A stretch of 64,000 nt of DNA from Algoriphagus pacificus. Its GTDB lineage: Bacteria; Bacteroidota; Bacteroidia; Cytophagales; Cyclobacteriaceae. Under the pieces are notes generated by a model, which made no database searches, was not told the origin of the DNA, and saw only the letters and a list, made by a program, of their open reading frames with translations. Positions 18,171 to 25,469 of this stretch are shown piece after piece. Both the position numbers and the translations under genes were made by a program. Position 1 is the stretch's first letter, and every line of letters begins with the position of its first letter. Where the stretch lies: assembly GCF_017254845.1 (NCBI RefSeq), contig NZ_JAFKCU010000001.1:1199048-1263047 (forward strand), given 5' to 3'.

Positions 18171-18791
18171 CTACTTGCCTGATCTCGCTCGAAGGTAGGT
18201 TCTTATGACTTCCAGGGCTTTGTCAAAGCTATGGTTGTTGGGTACAATCAAGTCGGCTTCATTTTTAAATGGCTTGATGTACTTTTCATAGGTTGGCATC
18301 ACATGCATTTCATACCTATATAATACATCATCCAGATCGTAACCACGCTCCACCTTGTCACGGATGATTCTTCTCTTTAGTTTGATATGATCCTTGGCGT
18401 CAATAAAAATCTTCAGGTCAAGAAGCTCTGCCAATTCAGGATAATAAAGGACAAAAATTCCTTCCACTACAACTACCGGTGCGGCATTGAAGGTCAGCAT
18501 CTTTGGTGTTTTGGAAGCATTATTAAAAGTATACTCCTCTCTAGTTACTGTTTCGCCCGCCTGGATTTTACGGATATCAGCCGCATATTCTTCAAAATCG
18601 ATACTCATTGGCGTATCAAAATTATGAATTCCTTGCGCATCAATCGGCTGTAGATTTCTAGGCTTGTAATAATTGTCTTGAGAAATGAGACAAACTTCGC
18701 CAGGTTCGAAGGTATTGAGCAGTCTTTCCAAAAAAAGTGTTTTCCCTGAGGCAGACCCTCCTGTAATACCGACGATAAATGGTTTTTTCAT
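18171..18791 (-). CDS. udk: uridine kinase
   Basis: Phosphorylates uridine and cytidine in pyrimidine salvage. The 206-aa product has the P-loop GITGGSASGKT (8-18), a Tyr/Phe-rich substrate loop with QDNYYKPR, the Walker B-like VVVEGIFVLYYPEL, and a lid segment IRRDK-like (RRIIRDKVERG). Length is typical. The ATG at 18791 is 4 nt from a TAACTTTG element. Downstream of rdgB in the same direction with a 37-bp gap, so a two-gene unit is possible. Confidence 0.94.
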   Translation of the reverse strand: MKKPFIVGITGGSASGKTLFLERLLNTFEPGEVCLISQDNYYKPRNLQPIDAQGIHNFDTPMSIDFEEYAADIRKIQAGETVTREEYTFNNASKTPKMLTFNAAPVVVVEGIFVLYYPELAELLDLKIFIDAKDHIKLKRRIIRDKVERGYDLDDVLYRYEMHVMPTYEKYIKPFKNEADLIVPNNHSFDKALEVIRTYLRARSGK

Positions 18792-18795
18792 GGCG

Positions 18796-18803
18796 CAAAG
18801 TTA
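18796..18803 (-). promoter_or_regulatory. -7 element 4 nt from the udk ATG
   Basis: Minus-strand TAACTTTGC matches TAnnTTTG(C) and is followed by the start codon after CGCC. No recognisable -33 TTG. Confidence 0.5.
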
Positions 18804-18828
18804 AATTAAATTCAGGCGTTTCTCAGAA

Positions 18829-19404
18829 TTATCTTTGGTTCAAAAACTCAATTAATGCTCTGACGGCTTTCCCTCGGTGTGAAATTTCATTTTTTTCATC
18901 AAGACTTAATTGGGCGAAGGACTTGGAATAACCCTTCGGTAGAAAAACCGGATCATATCCAAATCCACCATTTCCAGTTCGCTCTTTCAAGATTTCTCCT
19001 TCAGAAATTCCTTCAAATTTGTATTTGTCTTCTCCGATCAAAAGTGCGATAACGGTTTTGAATCGAGCCGTTCGGATACTGCTTTCACCAAGATTTTTTA
19101 GCAAGAGATCAATGTTTCTTTCATCAGACCTAGGTTCTCCAGCATATCTGCCTGAATAAACTCCAGGTTCCCCTTCTAAAGCATCCACTTCCAGTCCAGT
19201 GTCATCAGCAAAGCAGTCAACACCAAAATGGTCTTTGACATATTGAGCCTTTTGAAAAGCATTATGTTCTAAAGTGTCTCCTGTTTCCGGAAGCTCTTCT
19301 CTACATCCTATTTCCTCCAATGATACAAGTTCAATTTGAGGTCCTAGCGAAGCTTTTACTTCTTCTATTTTCTTGGAGTTGTTGGTAGCAAAACAGATTT
19401 TCAT
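18829..19404 (-). CDS. rdgB: XTP/dITP diphosphatase (RdgB/HAM1 family)
   Basis: House-cleaning pyrophosphatase that hydrolyses dITP and XTP to keep non-canonical purines out of DNA. The 191-aa product shows the family N-terminus CFATNNSKKIEEV, the core FADDTGLEVDALEGEPGVYSG with catalytic/metal Asp residues, TGNGGFGYDPVFLP and the C-terminal SHRGKA. Length typical. The 141-bp gap to the divergent LOG-family gene must hold both promoters. Confidence 0.96.
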   Translation of the reverse strand: MKICFATNNSKKIEEVKASLGPQIELVSLEEIGCREELPETGDTLEHNAFQKAQYVKDHFGVDCFADDTGLEVDALEGEPGVYSGRYAGEPRSDERNIDLLLKNLGESSIRTARFKTVIALLIGEDKYKFEGISEGEILKERTGNGGFGYDPVFLPKGYSKSFAQLSLDEKNEISHRGKAVRALIEFLNQR

Positions 19405-19545
19405 GGGTTAAAAATAAGGCATCCATTTGATTTGGCTTCGGTGAAAAGCTTGATTTCTGTTAACAAATCATGAAACAGATCTTTCACTTGGGCAATCCTA
19501 TGGAAAAGCTTTAAATTCGATTTTTACTTTTTACAAATTACTACC

Positions 19546-20109
19546 ATGAAAAAAATCACCATCTACTGCGGGTCCAGAAAAGGAGAAAGCTCGGTTTATG
19601 AAGCTGCTGTCAGAGCATTAGCTCAGGAAATGATCAAAAGAGATCATGCTCTTATTTATGGAGCTGGAAGGGTTGGCTTGATGGGAATAATTGCAGATGA
19701 AATGCTACACGCCGGTAAAGAAGTGATAGGGATAATTCCTCAAAAATTGGTGGACCGTGAGGTAGCGCATAAAGGTTGTACCGAATTGGTGATCGTAGAA
19801 ACTATGCGTGATAGAAAATGGCTCATGGCAGAGCGTGGAGATGGATTTATTGCGATGCCAGGCGGTATTGGGACACTGGAGGAATTATTTGAAATCATGA
19901 CTTTGAATCAGTTGCATTACATCCAAAAACCATTGGCTCTTTACAATGTCAATGGATATTATGATAAGCTGATCGATTTTCTAAACCATGCGATGGAGCA
20001 GGGTTTCCTGTATCCCGAGCAAGAGGAACTTTTGATTATTTCAGATGATCCTGTGGATATTTTAGACCAAATGGCTGCTTATCAAGCAAAACGTCCCTCA
20101 GATTGGTAG
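19546..20109 (+). CDS. LOG-family protein (TIGR00730)
   Basis: Predicted nucleotide 5'-monophosphate phosphoribohydrolase of the lysine decarboxylase-like/LOG family, which in plants and some bacteria releases cytokinin bases; here a nucleotide-salvage or detoxification role is equally possible. The 187-aa product has the Rossmann GAGRVGLMG, the paired Arg of MRDRKWLM, and the hallmark MPGGIGTLEELFE. ATG at 19546 gives the usual MKKITIYCGSR start. Divergent from rdgB, also a nucleotide-quality enzyme, but no operon link. Confidence 0.9.
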   Translation: MKKITIYCGSRKGESSVYEAAVRALAQEMIKRDHALIYGAGRVGLMGIIADEMLHAGKEVIGIIPQKLVDREVAHKGCTELVIVETMRDRKWLMAERGDGFIAMPGGIGTLEELFEIMTLNQLHYIQKPLALYNVNGYYDKLIDFLNHAMEQGFLYPEQEELLIISDDPVDILDQMAAYQAKRPSDW

Positions 20110-20160
20110 TGAAAGAGTGGAATTGTTTTTGATTTGAAGACTCTTAAAAATTAATTTTCT

Positions 20161-20168
20161 TATTTTTG
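20161..20168 (+). promoter_or_regulatory. -7 element upstream of the 167-aa gene
   Basis: TATTTTTGC matches TAnnTTTG(C) and lies 17 nt before the ATG at 20186. A TTTG at 20133-20136 is slightly too far (24 nt) for an ideal -33. Confidence 0.45.
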
Positions 20169-20185
20169 CGCAGCAACCAGCGATT

Positions 20186-20689
20186 ATGATTCAAAAGTTA
20201 TTTCCACTCGATAAAAATTACATTCTCCGTCAGGCGCAGTCTGTGCTTGAAGAAGAATTGATTGATCGGATGATTTTTGAACTTAAGCGTTCCTACACAC
20301 TTTTATATAATCCGTTGCGCTTGATGGATGAGACTTTTGCGCAAATCCTTGATAATTATGAATTTCCAAGAGAACGAGTTCGTATGATTTATCGTCAACT
20401 CAGTGGAATTTATCGATTCAAGCATGGGGATAATCAATTAGAATTACTTTTTGATGGTAGGACTCATTTCGAGAAATTCCAGGAGGATTGGTCCGCAGCA
20501 TTCGTTTCCTATGTTCAGGATTTGGGGATTTATGAGCAGTATGTGAAAACAATGCTTCGAATGACTTTGCTTTATGATACAGAAACCCGTGCCGAATGGG
20601 CGGAAAATCACTGCAAGGCATTTATTAATCAACACTTCGCCTGCAAGGTCGTAAAACGTCAGGGTGAGCTCCGATTAAAAATCGGTTGA
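20186..20689 (+). CDS. unknown cytoplasmic protein
   Basis: A 167-aa, mostly helical, soluble protein that I do not recognise. It is rich in aromatic and charged residues (YTLLYNPLRLMDETF, RVRMIYRQLSGIYRF, LRMTLLYDTETRAEW) with no signal peptide, membrane helix or clear catalytic motif. Preceded by a good -7 element. Its 3' end is 13 bp from the convergent oxyR stop, with no obvious terminator between. Codon use and composition look like the neighbours, so it is probably a native gene. Confidence 0.7.
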   Translation: MIQKLFPLDKNYILRQAQSVLEEELIDRMIFELKRSYTLLYNPLRLMDETFAQILDNYEFPRERVRMIYRQLSGIYRFKHGDNQLELLFDGRTHFEKFQEDWSAAFVSYVQDLGIYEQYVKTMLRMTLLYDTETRAEWAENHCKAFINQHFACKVVKRQGELRLKIG

Positions 20690-20702
20690 TTTTTAAGACA
20701 AA

Positions 20703-21632
20703 TCACCTCCATTTCACTTTAATGTATTGATCAATCTTTTGGAATCTTTCCGGGATTGATTTTAAAATCGAGTTTCTTAAAACTTCAATCAATGCTTCTT
20801 TGGTGAAGCTACTCTGCACAACCAGACTGATTTCTCTGACTGGTTCAGGTGAGTCGAACCTTCGAATTCTTTCATTATCAGTTTCAAAAAGTACCGCCAT
20901 TTCAGGTACTAAAGTGTAGCCGACACCTTTGTCCACCAACCGGATCAAAGATTCAATGGAACCACTTTGATATTCAAACCCAAAGTTGTTTCGGGTCCTG
21001 TCGCTTTCGCAAATAGCTAAGGTCTGCTCTCTAAAACAATGTCCTTCATCCAAAACGAGCATTTGATTTGGGTCCAAAACAGATGGGGTAATGTGCCATT
21101 TTTTGGATAGGGGATGATCTTCTGGCAAATAAAGTAAGAAGGGTTCGTTGAAAAGCGAGATTTCCCGAATGGATTTTTCTTCAAGAGGTGTTACCAAAAT
21201 TCCAATATCCAAGGTTCCTTTTTGAAGTTCTGAAATAATCTCTCCAGTCTGAAGTTCTCTTATTTTGAGCTTGGTTTTGGGGTTTGATCTGACAAACTCG
21301 GGAAGAAACATCGAAAGAAGGTAAGGAGCTAGGGTGGGAATTACCCCAATAGTAAATGTTCCTTCCAAAGATTCCTTTTCATCCAAAACAAATTCCTTTA
21401 AATCCGCCACTTCTCTCAAAATCTGCCGGGCCTTTAAAAGGATCTGTTCTCCTGCAGGAGTAGGTTTGACGGGTTTGGCATCTCGATCAAATATTTTGAC
21501 TCCAATCTCATCTTCCAACTTTTTGATTTGAGTTGTGAGGTTTGGCTGCGAAACATGGCAGCTTTCGGCGGCTTTGACAAAATGCCGATGAATATCCAAG
21601 GCCAGAATATACTCTAATTGATACAGTGTCAT
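20703..21632 (-). CDS. oxyR: hydrogen peroxide-sensing LysR-family activator OxyR
   Basis: LysR-type regulator of peroxide defence. From the ATG at 21632 it is 309 aa: an N-terminal helix-turn-helix (about 16-37, SQPNLTTQIKKLE) and a substrate-like regulatory domain. The segment LDEGHCFREQTLAIC places Cys199 and Cys208 at exactly the positions of the redox switch cysteines of E. coli OxyR. A further open stretch to 21707 lacks family similarity and crosses the promoter region. Divergent from ahpC, its expected target. A palindrome and a -7 element directly precede the start, suggesting autoregulation. Confidence 0.95.
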   Translation of the reverse strand: MTLYQLEYILALDIHRHFVKAAESCHVSQPNLTTQIKKLEDEIGVKIFDRDAKPVKPTPAGEQILLKARQILREVADLKEFVLDEKESLEGTFTIGVIPTLAPYLLSMFLPEFVRSNPKTKLKIRELQTGEIISELQKGTLDIGILVTPLEEKSIREISLFNEPFLLYLPEDHPLSKKWHITPSVLDPNQMLVLDEGHCFREQTLAICESDRTRNNFGFEYQSGSIESLIRLVDKGVGYTLVPEMAVLFETDNERIRRFDSPEPVREISLVVQSSFTKEALIEVLRNSILKSIPERFQKIDQYIKVKWR

Positions 21633-21648
21633 ATAACTCAAAGTTATA
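21632..21648. promoter_or_regulatory. palindrome with embedded -7 element at the oxyR start
   Basis: Perfect inverted repeat TATAACT-CAA-AGTTATA, a LysR-style T-N11-A dyad touching the oxyR start codon. The same bases read on the minus strand contain TAACTTTG (21646-21639), a -7 match 6 nt from the ATG. Further dyads lie toward ahpC: GTTAT-N6-ATAAC (21643-21658), and TTTGT-ATA-ACAAA near 21700. Predicted OxyR autoregulatory and ahpC control region. Confidence 0.55.
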
Positions 21649-21732
21649 AAGAGATAACAAATATTAATTTGATTGATGAGAAATCCTTGAACAACTTTGT
21701 ATAACAAATTTGAAAACTAACCCACACTATTT

Positions 21733-22290
21733 ATGAACAGCAGAATGCTAGGCTTGGGAGCAGAATTCCCAGCTTTCGAAAAAACCGCAGTTGTATCAAG
21801 AGAAAAAGGTAAAGAGTTCCAAACAATCAGCAACGAAATCCATACTGCTGAAGGCAAATGGATGGTGATGTTCTGGTGGCCAAAAGATTTCACTTTTGTT
21901 TGCCCAACAGAAATCGCTGAATTCAACAAAAACGCTGGTGAGTTCAAGGATAGAGATGCTGTTTTGGTAGGAGCTTCTACTGATTCTGAATTCGTTCACT
22001 TGGCTTGGAGAAACAACCACGAAGATCTTCGCGACCTTAAATTCCCAATGCTTGCGGATACTTCTAAGTCTCTTGCAGAGGAACTAGGTATTTTGGAAGC
22101 AAATGAGAAAATCGCTTACAGAGCTACTTTCATCATCGATCCTCAAGGAATCGTTCGTTGGGTTTCTGCATACGATCTTTCTGTAGGAAGAAATGTGGAG
22201 GAAGTATTGAGAGTGCTTGACGCCCTTCAGACTGACGAGCTTTGCCCATGTAACTGGGAAAAAGGAGAAGCTACTTTGAACTTGAACTAA
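21733..22290 (+). CDS. ahpC: alkyl hydroperoxide reductase AhpC (AhpD-dependent type)
   Basis: Thiol peroxidase that reduces hydrogen peroxide, organic peroxides and peroxynitrite. The 185-aa product carries peroxidatic Cys57 in DFTFVCPTE and C-terminal Cys171 and Cys173 (ELCPCNW), the three-cysteine arrangement of the mycobacterial AhpC that pairs with AhpD rather than AhpF. Divergent from oxyR and followed 80 bp later by the ahpD-like gene, which supports that pairing. ATG at 21733. Confidence 0.95.
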   Translation: MNSRMLGLGAEFPAFEKTAVVSREKGKEFQTISNEIHTAEGKWMVMFWWPKDFTFVCPTEIAEFNKNAGEFKDRDAVLVGASTDSEFVHLAWRNNHEDLRDLKFPMLADTSKSLAEELGILEANEKIAYRATFIIDPQGIVRWVSAYDLSVGRNVEEVLRVLDALQTDELCPCNWEKGEATLNLN

Positions 22291-22312
22291 TTCAGGATTC
22301 ATAAAAAATAAA

Positions 22313-22334
22313 AAGGAGGTTTCCGGACCTCCTT
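22313..22334 (+). terminator. hairpin between ahpC and the ahpD-like gene
   Basis: An 8-bp stem (22313-22320 with 22327-22334), 6-nt loop, followed by a short pyrimidine/T-rich tail. Probably a partial terminator that lowers downstream expression. Confidence 0.7.
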
Positions 22335-22370
22335 CTTTTCTCTCCTCTTATTTAAACCAACAATTAAAAA

Positions 22371-22961
22371 ATGGAAGCTTTAGCAATCAACGAATCAGCT
22401 GCAGAATTACTGGAAGTAGTCGGCCTACCAGAAACTTTTACAAATCAATCTATCCAAGCTTTGGGAGATGCTGATTCGAGGTATCTAAGAGATTTGAAAT
22501 TGAATTTCAAGACAATTCTAAAAGGTGATAAGCTAAATGCAAAAGAGGTTGCCTTAATGGGAGTTGCTCTTGCATCAAATGCCGCAAATGATCCATTGTT
22601 GACATTTTTTAAAAAGCTAGCTGTTGAAAAAGAAGCAACTGAAGCTGAAATCGGAGAAGCTGTAGCCTGTGCTTCCCTTTTGAGTAGTAACAATGTCTTG
22701 TATAGATTCAGACATTTTGTTTCGAAAGAGAAATATGGACAGATTCCAGCTAGACTTAGAATGAATATCATGATGAGTCCGGTTTTAGGCAAGGAATTTT
22801 TCGAATTGATTTCCTTAGCTGTTTCAGCAGTTAATGGTTGTCAGATGTGTGTTGCCTCCCATGAAAATTCATTAATGGAGCTTGGAACTACGGAAGAAAG
22901 AGTCTTCGAATCCGTGAGAATGGCATCCGTAATTACCAGTATGGTAAAAGTGATTTATTAA
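22371..22961 (+). CDS. ahpD: AhpD-like alkylhydroperoxidase (carboxymuconolactone decarboxylase fold)
   Basis: Thiol-disulfide partner expected to re-reduce AhpC. The all-helical 196-aa product has the redox motif NGCQMCVASH with Cys157, Cys160 and His164, matching the CxxCxxxH active site of AhpD. ATG at 22371. Located 80 bp after ahpC, with a hairpin between the two, and closed by a strong terminator. It differs in length from shorter CMD-family proteins, in keeping with true AhpD. Confidence 0.92.
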   Translation: MEALAINESAAELLEVVGLPETFTNQSIQALGDADSRYLRDLKLNFKTILKGDKLNAKEVALMGVALASNAANDPLLTFFKKLAVEKEATEAEIGEAVACASLLSSNNVLYRFRHFVSKEKYGQIPARLRMNIMMSPVLGKEFFELISLAVSAVNGCQMCVASHENSLMELGTTEERVFESVRMASVITSMVKVIY

Positions 22962-22990
22962 AAATATTTATAGTCCGGTCTGAATTTCGA

Positions 22991-23022
22991 AAACCTCCTG
23001 AGAGACAAGGAGGTTTTTTTTT
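22991..23022 (+). terminator. intrinsic terminator after the ahpD-like gene
   Basis: A 9-bp AAACCTCCT/AGGAGGTTT stem (22991-22999 with 23008-23016), 8-nt loop, then a long T-run. Confidence 0.93.
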
Positions 23023-23248
23023 AACCGCAGCGTGCGGGAAGGACAGCGCTGAGTTCCTAAATTTTGATCTTGGAGTACACTTGGAAAGAAACTAAAGTTG
23101 ACCAACGAAAGTTCTTTCAACCTTTAGCACGTCTCAAATTTTGTCTCCAATGGAGAATGCGAGAATAAATAGAGAGTTTAGGTAAGTTTTTGTTAATTGA
23201 AACGATAAAAATTCCAATATTTTTAAATCAACAATTTGTATTCTTGAA
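23023..23248. other. non-coding stretch with imperfect inverted repeats
   Basis: No convincing gene. The imperfect inverted repeat CTAAAGTTG (23092-23100) with CAACcTTTAG (23118-23127) could fold. The GC-richer first part (about 23023-23060) stands out from the AT-rich surroundings and may be a degenerate intergenic repeat. Confidence 0.35.
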
Positions 23249-23584
23249 ATGAAAAAATCAATCTGGTTTCTTTTGATGCTCCTTATTTATGGCTGTTTTG
23301 GAAGATTCAATTGTGAATTAACTACTCAAAAATTTGATTTGAATAAGCCGTTTGAAGAAAGTCTGGATTTTAGTTTTTGCAACTTTAATCCGAATCATTT
23401 TCAGCTACATATTTCTGGTGAATTGGAGGGAGATATCCTACTATTAGAAAACTATAAATTTTCAGGAAATGGAAAAATAGATACTTTGATCACTTCAGAT
23501 TACTATGCAAATGAATTTATTTTCAATTACCGTCCAATTGGAGAAGTAAAGGGAGATTTGGAATTCAAGATTTCTCTTCACTAA
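23249..23584 (+). CDS. small lipoprotein, unknown function
   Basis: A 111-aa protein with a short lipoprotein signal (KKSIWFLLMLLIYGC, lipobox IYGC, lipidated Cys16) and a beta-rich, aromatic mature part (LHISGELEGDILLLENYKF). No family recognised. It stands alone between the peroxide genes and gnd and is followed by a good terminator. Confidence 0.7.
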   Translation: MKKSIWFLLMLLIYGCFGRFNCELTTQKFDLNKPFEESLDFSFCNFNPNHFQLHISGELEGDILLLENYKFSGNGKIDTLITSDYYANEFIFNYRPIGEVKGDLEFKISLH

Positions 23585-23653
23585 ATATGGGTTTCTGAAG
23601 GTTAAAAAGCTGATATAGAATTTACCTAGATTCTGAATTACTATATAAAAACT

Positions 23654-23682
23654 AAAGCTCGCCAAGAATATTAGCGAGCTTT
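23654..23682 (+). terminator. intrinsic terminator of the small lipoprotein gene
   Basis: A 9-bp AAAGCTCGC/GCGAGCTTT stem, 11-nt loop, T-rich tail. Confidence 0.85.
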
Positions 23683-23704
23683 TTTGTATTAATTTTTGAT
23701 TAGA

Positions 23705-23728
23705 AAAGCAGTCTACTGAGACTGCTTT
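23705..23728 (-). terminator. probable terminator of gnd
   Basis: A 9-bp AAAGCAGTC/GACTGCTTT stem (23705-23713 with 23720-23728), 6-nt loop, with a broken T-rich tract after it on the minus strand. Lies 18 bp past the gnd stop. Confidence 0.65.
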
Positions 23729-23745
23729 CTGAGTACTGTGACTTT

Positions 23746-25158
23746 CTATTTTCCCCATTCGGTATGGAAAATTCCTTCTCTGTCTATTCGCTCATAAGTA
23801 TGCGAACCGAAATGATCTCGCTGCGCTTGGATTAGGTTGAGCGGAAGTTTTGTAGAAGTATAGGCATCAAAGTAACTCAAGGCAGAAGAAAGTCCCGGAA
23901 CAGGAATGCCATTGGTAGCTGCAAAAGCAACAACTTGACGAACTGCTGGCAATGTTCCTTGTACTTTAGGCACAAAAGAAGGGGATAACAGTAAGTTTGG
24001 AATGGAATTATCCGCAGTGTAAGCTTCAGCGATATCTGCCAATAAACCTGCTCGGATGATACATCCTGCTCTCCAGATCTTTGCTATTGTGGACATGTCC
24101 AGATCGTATCCATAATCTTTAGATGCGTACATCAATTGATGCAAGCCCTGAGCATAGGCTATGATAAAAGAAAAATACAAGGCTTGTTCTGCCTGCGCGA
24201 TTAACTCTTCTTTGGCTATATGGGCAACTTCCGGTCTGGAATACAAACTGTCTGCCTTAACGCGCTCATCTTTCAAAGCAGAAATTTCACGCATACTGAC
24301 AGCCATATCAATGGTTGGTACAGGGATTCCCAAATCCATCGCGTTCTGAGAAGTCCATTTACCCGTACCTTTTTGCTTGGCCTTGTCCAAAATCATATCC
24401 ACTAGATCTGCAGAAGTCAACTCGTCTTTTTGATTAAAAATCTCAGCGGTGATTTCTACCAAGAAAGATTGCAAACGTCCTTTATTCCAAGTGTCATAAA
24501 CTTTGTGAAGCTCCTCATTGGAAAGATCACAGGACTTTTTCAACAAATCATAGATCTCAGAAGTCAGCTGCATCATGGCATATTCAATACCATTATGAAC
24601 CATCTTCACATAATTCCCTGCTGATTTTGGACCTAAATATGCAACACATGGTTCTCCTTTATATTTTGCAGAGACTGCTTCGAAAATAGGCTTGACATGC
24701 TCATAAGCATCTTTATCCCCACCAGGCATGATGCTTGGCCCTTTTCTGGCTCCTTCTGCACCGCCGGAGACTCCAGATCCGAAGAAATGAATTCCTTTTT
24801 CTTTTAGATAGGCTTCTCTTCTATCAGTATCTGTGAAAAATGAATTTCCACCATCAATAATGATATCATCTTTCTCCAAATGAGGAAGTAAGCTTTCGAT
24901 TGCCTGATCTACAATTTTTCCTGCAGGAACCAATAGCATGATTTTTCTTGGAGTGCTGAGCGCCTGAACAAAAGTTTTGATATCAGTGGAAGCACTGACC
25001 TTTGCCAAGTCTCCCCCTTCTGTTTTCAAAGCTTCAACTTTTTCAGCATCCAGATCATATCCAAATGCCTTGAAGTTGTTGTCGGCTACGTTCAAAATAA
25101 AATTACGTCCCATTACTCCCAGACCTACCAGGCCAAAATCATAGTCTCTGTACTCCAT
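23746..25158 (-). CDS. gnd: 6-phosphogluconate dehydrogenase (decarboxylating)
   Basis: Third enzyme of the oxidative pentose phosphate pathway: 6-phosphogluconate to ribulose 5-phosphate with NADPH and CO2. The 470-aa product has the cofactor motif GLGVMGRNFILNVAD (11-25), GSGVSGGAEGARKGPSIMPGG-like substrate loop, catalytic region KMVHNGIEYAMMQL and the C-terminal tail RIDREGIFHTEWGK. Length matches the long, dimeric type. Divergent from zwf-pgl, so all three pathway genes share one control region. Confidence 0.97.
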   Translation of the reverse strand: MEYRDYDFGLVGLGVMGRNFILNVADNNFKAFGYDLDAEKVEALKTEGGDLAKVSASTDIKTFVQALSTPRKIMLLVPAGKIVDQAIESLLPHLEKDDIIIDGGNSFFTDTDRREAYLKEKGIHFFGSGVSGGAEGARKGPSIMPGGDKDAYEHVKPIFEAVSAKYKGEPCVAYLGPKSAGNYVKMVHNGIEYAMMQLTSEIYDLLKKSCDLSNEELHKVYDTWNKGRLQSFLVEITAEIFNQKDELTSADLVDMILDKAKQKGTGKWTSQNAMDLGIPVPTIDMAVSMREISALKDERVKADSLYSRPEVAHIAKEELIAQAEQALYFSFIIAYAQGLHQLMYASKDYGYDLDMSTIAKIWRAGCIIRAGLLADIAEAYTADNSIPNLLLSPSFVPKVQGTLPAVRQVVAFAATNGIPVPGLSSALSYFDAYTSTKLPLNLIQAQRDHFGSHTYERIDREGIFHTEWGK

Positions 25159-25469
25159 TTTCTTTTTGTATAGTTCTTAAATAATCAGGGTAATCCCTTC
25201 TTCGGATGCGTTGTAAGAATAAATAAGCCTTAATTTTGCATCCGGAAACAAAATTAAATGAAACTGGCGATTGTTCGCCTTATTTATAAGAATCTATTGG
25301 CTTTGCCCAGAAATTTTAGGAATAAGACCTTGATGGAACTACCTCACCAGGAAGAATCCTAAAAGTTTTCAATAACCTTTCAAACTGAGGAACCAGAATG
25401 CAATAAATTTCATTTGGAACTCGAAGCTTTTACAAACTACCTGCGAAAACAGAAAACTGAGACCCGCAC
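25159..25469. promoter_or_regulatory. gnd/zwf divergent control region with nested inverted repeats
   Basis: 311 bp without a gene. Plus strand: TTG (25211-25213), 17 nt, TAATTTTG (25231-25238), a good promoter toward zwf with a leader of about 225 nt. Minus strand: TAATTTTG (25256-25249) toward gnd without a clear -33. The two -7 boxes form an 8-bp inverted repeat, flanked by a second one, ATAAATAAG (25219-25227) with CTTATTTAT (25279-25287), and a small hairpin GGCGA-TTGT-TCGCC (25266-25279). The rest of the zwf leader shows nothing clear. Confidence 0.5.

Noticed and set aside
21633-21707. 25-residue N-terminal extension of OxyR
   Set aside because: Overlaps the divergent control region; the ATG at 21632 sets the redox Cys at 199 and 208 as in E. 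coli.
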